Shown here: positions 39,601 to 46,895 of the stretch, in pieces | Numbering within the stretch: position 1 is the stretch's first letter | How the letters are laid out: every line of letters begins with the position of its first letter | DNA from: Caryophanales bacterium | Lineage (GTDB): Bacteria > Bacillota > Bacilli > Paenibacillales > CANHCR01 | Assembly: GCA_947459205.1 (NCBI GenBank) | Contig: CANHCR010000015.1 | Span: 1-53,539, forward strand | Reading direction: 5' to 3' | Length of the DNA stretch: 53,539 nt | The notes under the pieces: model-generated | What the model saw: the letters and a program-made list of their open reading frames with translations, nothing else | What the model was told of the DNA's origin: nothing | The model's database searches: none | Made by a program: the position numbers and the translations under genes

Positions 39601-40952
39601 ATACGGAGGTATGGCCGTTTCCGCAGGATCGTTCGTATAGTCAACTGAAACGTTACGTCGAGACGGGGCTGCGTTTGGGGCAAGGAAAACGCGGACAAGT
39701 GTTGGCGGCTTATATGAATTATCAGGCGGCGGAGCAACCGGGTCAGTTTAACACGCCAGCAGTGTTGCTGACCGATGCGGTGATTATGGCCGCGGGTGGC
39801 ACGCACCTGGAGTTGGGCGACACCGGCATGCTCGGCAAGGAGTATTTTCCAAATAAAAACTTGAAGATGAGCGCTGAGCTGGAGGAGCGGCTGAAGCGAT
39901 ATTATGATTTTCAGACTGCGTATCAAAATTTGCTGATGGATGGTGTTCAGCCGATCGATGTTCCAGTCAAGGCGGTGGCGGGTGAAACGGTTACTGCTGA
40001 ACCGCAGGCGGGTGCGATTTGGTCATTCGCAAGACAAACTAATGGCGCTCAAGTGGTGCATTTCATCAATTTGAGTAATAATGCAACGACAGATTGGCGC
40101 GACGATGATGGAAATAATGTGACGATGCCGACGAAAAAAACGAATGTGAAGGTTCAGTTGCAAACGGAGGTGTGGCCAGAGAAGGTATATTTTATGACGG
40201 CAGATGGAGACTTGCGCATGCAGGAAGTGGTGCCGACGGTGAGCGTGAACCGTGACGGGAAGTATGTGTTGGAGTTAACGATTCCGGAATTGCTTTTGTG
40301 GTCTACGATTGTTTTGCAAGATGGGCAGAGCAGGGCTGGCTCTTCTGCTTGGGTGGCGACGAAGACGGATGTACAGGCACCACCGCCTGTGCCGATTGAT
40401 CGGGAGGCGCCTACAGCGCCAAGCGGCCTGAAAGTGACGAATGTCACGACCAGCAGTTTGCGGGTGACGTGGAGTGCTTCGAAAGATAATGTCGGCGTTA
40501 CGGGATATAACGTCTACCGAGACGGCGCGTATGTATTTTCAGTGGCGACTAACAGTGCAACAATGAGCGGATTGAAGCCAGGGACGACTTATCGAATTCA
40601 AGTGTTGGCGTACGATGTGCGGATGAACAAATCTTCAAGGAGTGCAGCATTGACCGTGCGAACGGCTACTCCGCTTGATACCGTGGCGCCTACGGTGCCG
40701 AATGGGCTCGTGATTTCGAATGTGACGAAAAGCGGATTCCGCGTGGCGTGGAGTGCCTCGAAGGACAATGTTGGCGTCACTGGATATAACGTCTATCGCA
40801 ATGGCGTGTACGTCGCTACTGTCTCGGGGCGGGCGATGACTTTCAGTGGATTGAAGGCGAACACACTTTATAAGATTCAGGTGCTGGCTTTCGACCAGCG
40901 AATGAATAAATCGGTCAGAAGCTCTGAGTTACAAGTCAGAACGTTGCGTTGA
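36663..40952 (+). CDS. Secreted multidomain GH66-type glucanase/dextranase-like protein
   Basis: 1429 aa. A signal sequence (about 1-36) precedes a duplicated unit of a CBM9/DOMON-like beta-sandwich (about 40-235; 345-535) plus a fibronectin-III-like domain (about 245-335; 548-640). A glycoside hydrolase family 66 region (about 645-1230) and two FN3 domains (about 1248-1338; 1345-1428) follow. The GH66 call rests on RFPRYGYITDYP, INALQYYDWQWKHH and GFDGWHIDQLGNRG, where D921 is the likely nucleophile; the acid/base is probably E982 in YTEVWPF. GH66 enzymes are dextranases or cycloisomaltooligosaccharide transferases. GTG start with AGGGTG 5 bp upstream. It sits between htrA and rlmH, normally neighbours. 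Confidence 0.85.
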   Translation: MTMLQMRVLSLLICMQMLLPSGGGIFVHQEPVAVGAGGIYSHAIVMDGKQDFYDSLNAPRTSNETFSTSSSGVFSYLTWDANHLYFAYQADDVRSNVSQAGNKWIWLYIGGAGGTTTGLEYAGQQPQLPFAAKYHVRFRVDGSYTNRQMWNGVAWKDMGNYAGGSNVARDDSNRYVEFKLPRAHFGLETASRLQIVAALVYEDQAGANDAMWGAVPYDAFGEQGDGYDRDFQKHYEFDLTASNAAASQAYDYSLVVAEQRSDQVRIGFHAAPGASQVRLEQSEDGGVSWRAAKTEQVVTESTRVAKVAGLLAGDAYGFRLKVSGGEMAGQSVPVYLRLPQAGYRHTILLDGVNDFYTNRQVGQNETFATSSGYVFANVTWDDEFLYFGYHAKDIVSTSTNAASKWLWLYIGGAGGTTSGLEYAGQQPQLPFAAKYHLRFRVDGSYTNRQMWNGSAWQDMGNYSWGTHVARNDGLEFVEFRLPRKDFSLTDARSLQMVSALVTEDKLGNNDRMSAALPSDAFGAAGNGYDRDFLKAYEFDLQSDVAPASQVFAYELQVQAVDSKSAKLKFAAQSGDSQVWVEQSQDGGATWQKSVLSKPLDETSRVADVTGLAANTRYIFRLRSNSGGVAGGPLAPRHSVTEVSQWITDVATDKARYLPNDKVQVMIELQNPSITAVTGELHVVVAHMERQVAAQSSGALTLPASSNGSTVKQTVTIPITAPTADFKGYRLDVYWQPLNSTFVDYRSGAFDVSSDWTRFPRYGYITDYPAMTEQEVAAVIKRLNRYHINALQYYDWQWKHHIPVKMENGKPAAVWKDIANRDVYSQTIRAYLAEAKQRNMLNMNYNLMFGSYVGAQADGVLPEWGLYKDRNRSEQDVHPLPSTWATDRILIQNPANDGWVNYILQTEKVALEQFGFDGWHIDQLGNRGTLYDYYGNEVAFDDAYGSMLGKIQERLKTRLVMNAVSEYGVQQIAAAPVDVLYTEVWPFPQDRSYSQLKRYVETGLRLGQGKRGQVLAAYMNYQAAEQPGQFNTPAVLLTDAVIMAAGGTHLELGDTGMLGKEYFPNKNLKMSAELEERLKRYYDFQTAYQNLLMDGVQPIDVPVKAVAGETVTAEPQAGAIWSFARQTNGAQVVHFINLSNNATTDWRDDDGNNVTMPTKKTNVKVQLQTEVWPEKVYFMTADGDLRMQEVVPTVSVNRDGKYVLELTIPELLLWSTIVLQDGQSRAGSSAWVATKTDVQAPPPVPIDREAPTAPSGLKVTNVTTSSLRVTWSASKDNVGVTGYNVYRDGAYVFSVATNSATMSGLKPGTTYRIQVLAYDVRMNKSSRSAALTVRTATPLDTVAPTVPNGLVISNVTKSGFRVAWSASKDNVGVTGYNVYRNGVYVATVSGRAMTFSGLKANTLYKIQVLAFDQRMNKSVRSSELQVRTLR
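36990..38035 (+). repeat. 903-bp tandem duplication inside the GH66-type gene
   Basis: The block around 37000-37130 recurs at about 37903-38033 with few changes. For example GGTTTGGAGTATGCCGGCCA starts at 37014 and again at 37917. The period is 903 bp (301 codons) and covers one binding-domain plus FN3 unit. Confidence 0.85.
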
Positions 40953-40994
40953 TCTAGACTTTGGTGAGTACAGCGGAATGGAGAGTGTTAGTCA

Positions 40995-41480
40995 ATGAAT
41001 CAAATGCTCGTCGTTTGTGTCGGTAAACTAAAAGAGAAATATTGGACGGATGCGTGCGCGGAGTATGTGAAACGATTGGGCGCGTATACGAAAGTGCAGA
41101 TTGTGGAAGTGGCGGAGGAAAAAGCGCCGGAAGACTTGAGTGATGCAGAGATGGAGAAAGTGAAAGAGCGAGAAGGGCAGCGGATTTTGGCGGCGCTTCG
41201 TGCTGATGATCACGTGGTGGCACTTGCCATACAGGGCGATGCCTGGTCGTCGGAAAAATTGGCGACTGAACTTGAGCAACTCGGTGTCTATGGTGGTGGC
41301 GGGCGTGTGGCGTTTGTGATTGGCGGGACATTGGGATTGGCTGATGCGGTGCTTAACCGGGCGAAAGTGCGCTTGTCGTTTTCGAAAATGACATTCCCGC
41401 ACCAAATGATGCGCGTCATCTTGTTGGAACAGGTGTATCGGGCGTTTCGGATCATGCGGGGGCATGCGTATCATAAGTAA
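40995..41480 (+). CDS. rlmH: 23S rRNA (pseudouridine1915-N3)-methyltransferase RlmH
   Basis: SPOUT-class methyltransferase acting on pseudouridine 1915 of helix 69 on 70S ribosomes. 161 aa. It has the GKLKEKYW start, the SPOUT knot [14 protein letters not shown] (about 106-119), [20 protein letters not shown] (about 129-148), and ends RGHAYHK. GGAGAG lies 9 bp before ATG. The last codons CAT GCG TAT CAT AAG TAA equal the known SCC attachment core in staphylococci, and copies of this sequence recur downstream. It is the last core gene here; variable DNA follows. Confidence 0.97.
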   Translation: MNQMLVVCVGKLKEKYWTDACAEYVKRLGAYTKVQIVEVAEEKAPEDLSDAEMEKVKEREGQRILAALRADDHVVALAIQGDAWSSEKLATELEQLGVYGGGGRVAFVIGGTLGLADAVLNRAKVRLSFSKMTFPHQMMRVILLEQVYRAFRIMRGHAYHK

Positions 41481-41490
41481 AGTATAAAAA
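41463..41490 (+). repeat. att-like repeat, copy 1 (rlmH 3' end)
   Basis: CATGCGTATCATAAGTAA is the end of rlmH (H-A-Y-H-K-stop), followed by AGTATAAAAAA. The same core is found four more times downstream. It lacks the upstream part that copies 2-5 share, as expected if it is the resident chromosomal half of an attachment site. Confidence 0.8.
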
Positions 41491-41536
41491 ATGTGCGCTT
41501 TTAAAGCATGTTATTGAATAAAGAGAGGTTTTTTAG

Positions 41537-41917
41537 TTGAAATATAAAATTTTATTGTTAATATTTATTTTATTGGCTGGGGTAGGGATAATGATGGAAT
41601 TATCATCCGAAGATCAAAGTTTTGTTGAATTTGAGGTTGAAGGTGTAATTACAAAAATTGAGTTACAACATGATGTTACAGTTGATGATATTAAAGTAAA
41701 TGGTGTAATTTTTGTCAATGGCAAACCAATTAATAATAATTTAACGATGCCAAATGGGATTGGGATTATTGAAGAAACTAATATTTATAAAATAAATGAT
41801 TCCGAAATTAGAGAATCAATCGAATTGAATGACTTAAAGATCGGAGATTATGTTCATTGTTGGATTGCCATGAAATATAATAATCTTACATCTGCTTCGC
41901 AAATTTATGTAAAGTAG
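41537..41917 (+). CDS. Small exported protein of unknown function
   Basis: 126 aa, no family recognised. An N-terminal hydrophobic segment (MKYKILLLIFILLAGVGI) reads as a signal peptide or anchor. The rest is a small beta-rich domain with several Asn/Asp (IKVNGVIFVNGKPINNN). It starts at TTG 41537 with GAGAGG 8 bp upstream. Codon use is far more AT-rich than in rlmH or the GH66-type gene, a sign of foreign origin. It is alone between att-like copies 1 and 2. Confidence 0.75.
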   Translation: MKYKILLLIFILLAGVGIMMELSSEDQSFVEFEVEGVITKIELQHDVTVDDIKVNGVIFVNGKPINNNLTMPNGIGIIEETNIYKINDSEIRESIELNDLKIGDYVHCWIAMKYNNLTSASQIYVK

Positions 41918-41920
41918 CGT

Positions 41921-41953
41921 AATGAGGGCATTTAATCTTGAAAGGGCCTCATA
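41921..41953 (+). terminator. Possible terminator after the small exported protein
   Basis: AATGAGGGC and GCCTCAT arms can pair across a 14-16 nt loop directly after the stop. The tail ACTTATTTAC is only partly T-rich, so the call is weak. Confidence 0.4.
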
Positions 41954-41970
41954 CTTATTTACTATGAAAA

Positions 41971-42020
41971 TATGCATTAAGACCGTTAAGCTCATGCGTA
42001 TCATAAATAAGGTATAAAAA
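41971..42020 (+). repeat. att-like repeat, copy 2
   Basis: ATGCATTAAG-ACC-GTTAAGCT is followed by CATGCGTATCATAAATAA and GGTATAAAAAA. The core again spells H-A-Y-H-K-stop but lies in no gene. The downstream GTATAAAAAA matches copy 1. Confidence 0.8.
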
Positions 42021-42083
42021 ACTCGGTGGTTCTTTTATAGTTCATGAGATTAGGCCCAATATGTTGCAAAATAAGGGTGTGGT

Positions 42084-42539
42084 ATTCTGAGTTATTTTAA
42101 CAAGTTAGATCAAGACTCAAAAAATATTTTGAAATGGTTGGTAACAGCTATTCTTAGTTTGTGTGCAGCAGTTTTGTGTATCATGATGCATTTTTATTTA
42201 TATTCCATCGTACTTGATTGGTTATCTAAATCGCCAGGTTTAAAAGAGCAAGTTTTCTCTTTTTTATGGAAAAAAGACATATGGATAACAGGTTGTTTGG
42301 GTTTTGTGGTTGGGCTCATTTTTGGAAAATTGTTGTTTTCACTTCCTAAGTTAGTGCGGATATACCTATTAATTTTAATCATTATGCTTAATCAGTTGAT
42401 AAGTGCTTATATTTCAAACGTGATATATTTGGATTTTAAAGCTGATTCTTCATTTGGAATAAGTATGGTTGTCGGAGCAGTGATCTATATGTTATATGTT
42501 CACTTTTTAAACCGAACCCCAAAAATGATTACAACATAA
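42084..42539 (+). CDS. Small integral membrane protein of unknown function
   Basis: About 136-151 aa with four hydrophobic segments (LVTAILSLCAAVLCIMM; IWITGCLGFVVGLIFG; LVRIYLLILIIMLNQ; ISMVVGAVIYMLYVHFL). No family recognised; AT-rich. The start is unclear. A TTG at 42129 has no ribosome site, but the frame is open back to 42075, where AAGGGTG stands 4-7 bp before ATT 42084 or CTG 42087, giving LSYFNKLDQDSKNILKWL before the first helix. The 3' end overlaps the convergent toxin gene by 11 bp. Confidence 0.65.
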   Translation: MLSYFNKLDQDSKNILKWLVTAILSLCAAVLCIMMHFYLYSIVLDWLSKSPGLKEQVFSFLWKKDIWITGCLGFVVGLIFGKLLFSLPKLVRIYLLILIIMLNQLISAYISNVIYLDFKADSSFGISMVVGAVIYMLYVHFLNRTPKMITT

Positions 42540-42834
42540 ACTGATACTTTCTCTTACCGTGAAGAATTCGTCTGATTTCAATTTCTTCTTTTAGAACGAC
42601 ATAGAAGACTAAGTAATTTTGAATGACTAACATCCGGTACTTTAAAGATTGTAACCGCCGGTCTTCTGGTACCAATCCTAAAAATGGGAAAGTGGATAAC
42701 GTCGAAATGGTTGTATCCAATTCATCGACAAAAGCATGTGCGATTTGCGCATCGTCTTGAGAAATATAGTCTATGATCTCCAGTAAATCTTGTTGAGCGG
42801 ACGGCAAATAATTAATTTGATAGGTTTGATCCAT
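42529..42834 (-). CDS. Type II toxin, RelE/ParE superfamily
   Basis: 101 aa. The RelE/ParE fold shows in YLPSAQQDLLEIIDYIS at the start, the loop LVPEDRRLQSLKYRMLVI and the C-terminal strand EIRRILHGKRKYQFML. ParE members poison gyrase and RelE members cut mRNA; the ELDTTISTLSTFPFLG helix and the R-R-x-x-H end lean to the ParE branch, but this is not certain. It overlaps the antitoxin by 23 bp and is on the opposite strand to its neighbours. Confidence 0.88.
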   Translation of the reverse strand: MDQTYQINYLPSAQQDLLEIIDYISQDDAQIAHAFVDELDTTISTLSTFPFLGLVPEDRRLQSLKYRMLVIQNYLVFYVVLKEEIEIRRILHGKRKYQFML

Positions 42835-43093
42835 TGATTTTTCCTCGGAGTTGTTTCATCATTTCGTCGTGCGAAAGTTTTGGTTCTTGCTTCCGGCTCT
42901 CTTCTTCAGCAACAGCAAGTTTTTCATATAACTCAATGATTGCTTGTTGCTTTTCATACAATGCATGACTCATGATGACTAAATCGCCAACGCCATTTTT
43001 CGTGATGAATACAGGTTCGCCTTCTTTGTGGCAAAGGTCGGAAATTAAGTTGAAGTTGTTTCGCAAATCAGAGATCGGGCGGATATTCGGCAT
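42812..43093 (-). CDS. Type II antitoxin, Phd/YefM family
   Basis: 93 aa from ATG 43093 (MPNIRPISDLRNNFNLISDL), with AGAGGTG 6 bp upstream. The Phd/YefM N-terminal DNA-binding domain (NIRPISDLRNNF; GEPVFITKNGVGDLVIMS) is followed by a helical toxin-binding tail (QEPKLSHDEMMKQLRGK). The first gene of the pair; it should repress its own promoter. Confidence 0.9.
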   Translation of the reverse strand: MPNIRPISDLRNNFNLISDLCHKEGEPVFITKNGVGDLVIMSHALYEKQQAIIELYEKLAVAEEESRKQEPKLSHDEMMKQLRGKINGSNLSN

Positions 43094-43179
43094 TTTGAAC
43101 ACCTCTGTTTCAATGTTTTAATTATCATTATTATACCACAAATCATGATATTTATTGCTCGGAGTCCTCATTAATTTTT

Positions 43180-43230
43180 TATGCATTCGGTGCGTTAAGC
43201 TCATTCTTACCATAAATAACGCATAAAAAA
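43180..43230 (+). repeat. att-like repeat, copy 3 (degenerate)
   Basis: ATGCATTCGGTGCGTTAAGCT precedes CATTCTTACCATAAATAA, then CGCATAAAAAAA. The core differs from copy 2 at four positions but still reads H-S-Y-H-K-stop. The downstream TGCGAATC motif (about 43233-43241) returns after copy 4. Confidence 0.7.
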
Positions 43231-43419
43231 ACTTGCGAATCGTACACAATTTACTCACCATCATGATTGACGGAGAAGATTCCATGCGCAAACGTAAAGG
43301 TTTACACTCATAATGGCAACTTATTAAACGAATGAGTGTCAGGAGAGTCACTAAAACAAGGGGTTCTCTTGACTAACATGGTGGTATTCTTAGGTTAACA
43401 CGGTGTCTCAACGAGTGGT
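43231..43419. other. Non-coding remnant DNA between att-like copy 3 and the IS fragment
   Basis: About 190 bp with no convincing gene. It is probably debris of the truncated insertion sequence and of other mobile DNA; I see no clear terminal inverted repeat. Confidence 0.4.
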
Positions 43420-43725
43420 TCAATGGCACTCTCGAGCTGAAATATTCACCAACCAACCGTCACGGCGCTGATAGGGTTCGAACACCTGGGTTTGAAAACT
43501 TCCCTGCCGGTCGCGCGGAACATTCAAGTCGTCAATGCGACCAAAACAAGTGTCAAGCTTGTGTTGGTAATAACCGTTGCGATTGTTTGCATCGCCGGGT
43601 TTTTCGACTTCCAAGTAATTCTTGAGTTCTTCCTTGATGATAAGCTCGATTTTTTCCTTCACAAAGGAGCGCATGAGATTTTTCAATTGTAAAGAAAGAT
43701 CGGTATCGTGTACAATAGGTTTCAT
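43420..43725 (-). pseudogene. IS256-family (mutator) transposase, N-terminal fragment
   Basis: 101 aa. Residues 1-93 match the start of IS256-type transposases: NRNGYYQHKLDTCFGRIDDL and NVPRDRQGSFQTQVFEPYQR are diagnostic. Full-length enzymes have about 390-400 aa and a DDE domain, none of which remains; after RRDGWL the frame runs into unrelated residues and a stop. ATG 43725 with AGAGAGGA upstream. The upstream end of the element may lie near 43784-43812, where TTTACACAA is present. Confidence 0.85.
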
Positions 43726-43891
43726 AGCAGGGGTCCTCTCTCTTATGGAATCTCGACAATTCCAAGGACACCTTGCTTTTTCTATTTACACAAACTCATT
43801 TACGTCATCTTCTCTGAAAAGTCCATATGATATTTCGTTTTTATATGTTATAATAAAATTAGTTGTTATTAAATAAAAGAGGTGGATATGT

Positions 43892-46564
43892 TTGTATAAA
43901 AAACCGGTTTCTCTATCCATGGCGTTTTGCCTGCTTTTCAGTTTGTTGCCGTTTTCGTGGCTGAATGTGGTTAATCAGACGGCGCAGGCAGAAATTGCTC
44001 CGACTCAAGCGATGCTTGACAACGGCTTGATTCGCTTAGGGGATCCCACTGATGACGATTCTGTGAATATTTACGGTCAGTTGCAGGAACCTCATCATTA
44101 CGTGTATTCTCCTGGCAAGACACATATTCAAGGCTTGACCGACGGAGATGATCTGGTGCAGTCGTTTGCAGTCGGTGGTGACGGTACGGAGGAGTGGAAT
44201 TTAAACGGTACAGTAGTCGGTTCTATCCAAGTACCACTCGATAATGTGGTTGTTGATCGCTCTGGATTTGTTTCTACCGGTGATGGGAAAGGATACGGTA
44301 CGATTATCTCAACCGGCACAAGAGATATTGAGGGCACGACGCTTGAATTTAAAAACGAATATTCATTGGGGCCATGTACCCCATATGCACGTGTCCTGAC
44401 AACAATAAAAAATGTCGGTGAAGCACCTGCGACGAACGTGCGTTATTGGTCAACTGTTGTCTATGATGACGAATTAGAGGGCGACAACAGTCCACAATTC
44501 AAGGGACAAGGGTTTCTTGTCGATGGAAAATATGTTCAGTCCACGATACCGGGAGAGCGAACCACAACAGTCAAGATTTCGACTCCTGACCCTGATTTGG
44601 CAGATAGAGAGTACTTCGCACTCGTTTATTCACCTGACAAGAAAGCATTTGCTTTCTTTGATGACGAAGAAACATCGGACGATAGAATCCGTCTCTTAAA
44701 CAACAACCCATTCTTGCAACCAACAACAGAGATTATAAATGACTCCGGATCGTACGGAATTTTTAAACGTATGAATGATCTTGCTGTCGGCGAGAGTGAC
44801 ACACTTGAATGGTATTCAGGTGGTACGCATACAGATACGATGAGTTTTGAGGATTTGGTTGCTCTGATGTCACAAGGTGATTCCTCATACAATAAAAAGT
44901 GTGTTTCTTTCAAAAGCAATGGTGGCACACCGATTTCTACAACGTTGGTGAATGACGGAAGCGCCATGGTAAAACCAACAGATCCGACAAGAAACGTTCA
45001 CAAATTTGAAGGTTGGTTTACTGACGAAGCCTTGACTACGGCATATAACTTTGCCAATCCGGTAACGAGTAGTTTTTCTTTGTACGCGAAGTGGACTCTT
45101 GAAGCAACTTTGGATCTTAGTAGTAGCAGAATTGCCGAAAGTGAGCCGTCCGGTTCAAAGGTTGGTACGTTATCGACGACACCAAGTCTAGGTGATGGTT
45201 CGACCTATCAACTCGTAGCTGGTGAAGGTGATACTGACAATGGTAGCTTCATGATTGAAAGCAATCCGACAGATGGCACATGGCTCAGTACGGCAACGGC
45301 ACTGGATTATGAAACGAAATCAAGCTACAGTGTTCGTGTGGCAGTTACGAATGGGAGCATTACGTTTGCCAAGGCGTTTACGATTACTTTAACGGATGTG
45401 AATGAGAACGCATCGCCAACTGACATCAGTTTGAACACGAGCACCGTAGCGGAAAATGTTGCGAGCGGCACGACGGTCGGCACGTTGAGCGCGACGGATG
45501 CAGACAGCGGCGATACGGCGACATTCAGTTTGGTTGCCGGTGACGGAGACACGGACAACGTAAGCTTCACGATTGACGGCACCACGTTGAAAGCGGCGGC
45601 GAGTTTCGACTATGAGACAAAATCGAACTACAGCATCCGCGTGCGGGTGACGGACAGTAAAGGTGAGAAGTATGAGGAATCGTTCACTATAAGCGTGACA
45701 AATGTGAACGAGGCACCGACGGATATCAGTGTAACTGCGAGCACCGTAGCGGAAAATGCTGCGAGTGGCACGACGGTCGGTACGTTGAGTGCGGTGGATG
45801 TAGACAGTAGTGATACGGCTACGTTCAGTTTGGTTGCCGGGGACGGTGACACGGACAATGCAAGTTTCACGATTGACGGCACTTCTTTAAAAACAGCGGC
45901 GAGTTTCGACTATGAGACAAAATCGAGTTACAGCATCCGCATACGCGTGACGGACATTGGCGATTTAAGTTATGAGAAACTGATTACTATTAGCATAACG
46001 GACGTAAATGAATTCAAGGACGTACCGAAAGATGCATGGTACGCAACGGCGGTCAACTACTTGGGTCAAATGAATATTGTACAAGGCGACGGCATTGGAA
46101 ACGCACGGCCGTTTGATAAACTGACTCGCGCGGAATTTATTAAAATGGTTGTGGCAACGTTTGAAATTGACAGCAGTTCGACGGAAGAGATGAACTTTAA
46201 AGATGTTGTCAATGACAAATGGTACTATGAATCCATGCAGGTGGCATGGCGTGCCGGCATCATCAAGGGCTTCGGCGACAGTACGGTCAAACCGAATCAA
46301 GCGATTACCCGTCAAGATATGATGGTGATTCTACATCGTGCGTTGCTCTATAAAAGCATCACATTCCCAACGGTTGACGGACCAAAGTTAAGCGATATTA
46401 AGGATGCGAGTATGGTTTCCGCGTTTGCCGTATCTGCATTGAATGACTTGATTCGCTATGAAATCGTGAAAGGGTCGAGTGGCAAACTGCGTCCGCTAGA
46501 CATTGCGCTTCGTGCCGAGGGTCAAGTGATTTTGTACCGTGCGCTGATGAGATTTGCTGGCTAA
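43892..46564 (+). CDS. Surface protein with cadherin-like repeats and SLH anchor domains
   Basis: 890 aa. A signal peptide (about 1-33) leads into a 300-residue beta-rich N-terminal region with no recognised family. A Listeria-Bacteroides-type repeat (about 333-400, GWFTDEALTTAYNFANPVTS) comes next. Three cadherin-like repeats (about 405-510, 510-610, 610-708, with the calcium-type DVNE and DADSGDTATF motifs) precede three SLH domains (about 710-890; FKDVPKDAWYATAVNYLGQM first) that bind secondary wall polymer. TTG start with AGAGGTGG 6 bp upstream. It ends in a strong terminator. Likely a calcium-dependent S-layer-associated protein; ligand unknown. Confidence 0.9.
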   Translation: MYKKPVSLSMAFCLLFSLLPFSWLNVVNQTAQAEIAPTQAMLDNGLIRLGDPTDDDSVNIYGQLQEPHHYVYSPGKTHIQGLTDGDDLVQSFAVGGDGTEEWNLNGTVVGSIQVPLDNVVVDRSGFVSTGDGKGYGTIISTGTRDIEGTTLEFKNEYSLGPCTPYARVLTTIKNVGEAPATNVRYWSTVVYDDELEGDNSPQFKGQGFLVDGKYVQSTIPGERTTTVKISTPDPDLADREYFALVYSPDKKAFAFFDDEETSDDRIRLLNNNPFLQPTTEIINDSGSYGIFKRMNDLAVGESDTLEWYSGGTHTDTMSFEDLVALMSQGDSSYNKKCVSFKSNGGTPISTTLVNDGSAMVKPTDPTRNVHKFEGWFTDEALTTAYNFANPVTSSFSLYAKWTLEATLDLSSSRIAESEPSGSKVGTLSTTPSLGDGSTYQLVAGEGDTDNGSFMIESNPTDGTWLSTATALDYETKSSYSVRVAVTNGSITFAKAFTITLTDVNENASPTDISLNTSTVAENVASGTTVGTLSATDADSGDTATFSLVAGDGDTDNVSFTIDGTTLKAAASFDYETKSNYSIRVRVTDSKGEKYEESFTISVTNVNEAPTDISVTASTVAENAASGTTVGTLSAVDVDSSDTATFSLVAGDGDTDNASFTIDGTSLKTAASFDYETKSSYSIRIRVTDIGDLSYEKLITISITDVNEFKDVPKDAWYATAVNYLGQMNIVQGDGIGNARPFDKLTRAEFIKMVVATFEIDSSSTEEMNFKDVVNDKWYYESMQVAWRAGIIKGFGDSTVKPNQAITRQDMMVILHRALLYKSITFPTVDGPKLSDIKDASMVSAFAVSALNDLIRYEIVKGSSGKLRPLDIALRAEGQVILYRALMRFAG
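45440..46015 (+). repeat. 300-bp tandem repeats coding cadherin-like domains
   Basis: GAGCACCGTAGCGGAAAATG begins at about 45439 and again at 45739, an exact 300-bp (100-codon) period with few differences over each unit. A third, diverged unit lies before it (about 45110-45410). High DNA identity points to recent duplication or homogenisation. Confidence 0.85.
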
Positions 46565-46586
46565 CAATTCCATAAACCAATAACAC

Positions 46587-46647
46587 ATGCTCCCCAGTAA
46601 CCGACCAGTTCAATCACGAACTCGTTCGACTTGGGGAGCATTTTTTT
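46587..46647 (+). terminator. Terminator after the SLH protein
   Basis: A 10-bp stem (ATGCTCCCCA with TGGGGAGCAT) across a 35-nt loop, followed by TTTTTTT. Confidence 0.85.
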
Positions 46648-46677
46648 AAGTTTATTCAGCGTATAAGGAGAACCTCC

Positions 46678-46890
46678 TTATTTTAGTGCATATAAGCGCT
46701 TAGTGTATGTCGAATAAAATTTCACTGCTTGAAGGTTTGTTTCTTTGATTTCGAACGCCCAATATTCAAGCGCATTGTTGCTTTGCATGACCAAGTCGTT
46801 AAAATTTGCGTGAACTTGTTTAAATGTTTTGCCTGAACTGAAAAAGTTATGTATTAAGGGCGATACGCTCATGCGTATCATAAATAACAC
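46678..46890 (-). pseudogene. Probable 3' remnant of a small gene
   Basis: 70 codons, opening inside att-like copy 4 (ATG taken from the repeat, no ribosome site). From about residue 18 on it looks like natural protein (FKQVHANFNDLVMQSNNALE; FEIKETNLQAVKFYSTYTKR) with helical, charged character. The family is not recognised. It may be the tail of a gene cut when the repeat-bounded DNA at its upstream side was exchanged. Confidence 0.4.
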
Positions 46891-46895
46891 AAAAA
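46848..46895 (+). repeat. att-like repeat, copy 4
   Basis: ATGTATTAAG-GGCGATACGCT leads into CATGCGTATCATAAATAA (core 46870-46887, H-A-Y-H-K-stop), then CACAAAAACGGTGCGAATC. GATACGC (46862-46868) and GCGTATC (46873-46879) form a perfect inverted repeat around TCAT. It is the clearest intergenic copy. Confidence 0.85.

Noticed and set aside
41490-41511. Imperfect palindrome around GCTTTTAAAGC after rlmH considered as a terminator
   Set aside because: No T-run and weak stem; more likely part of the left end of cassette I.
42529-43102. CRISPR-type or phage origin considered for the accessory region
   Set aside because: No regularly spaced repeats, no cas genes and no phage structural or integrase genes are visible; the repeats are few and irregularly spaced.
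43118-43351. 77-codon frame across att-like copy 3
   Set aside because: Low-complexity, no ribosome site; made by the repeat and IS debris.
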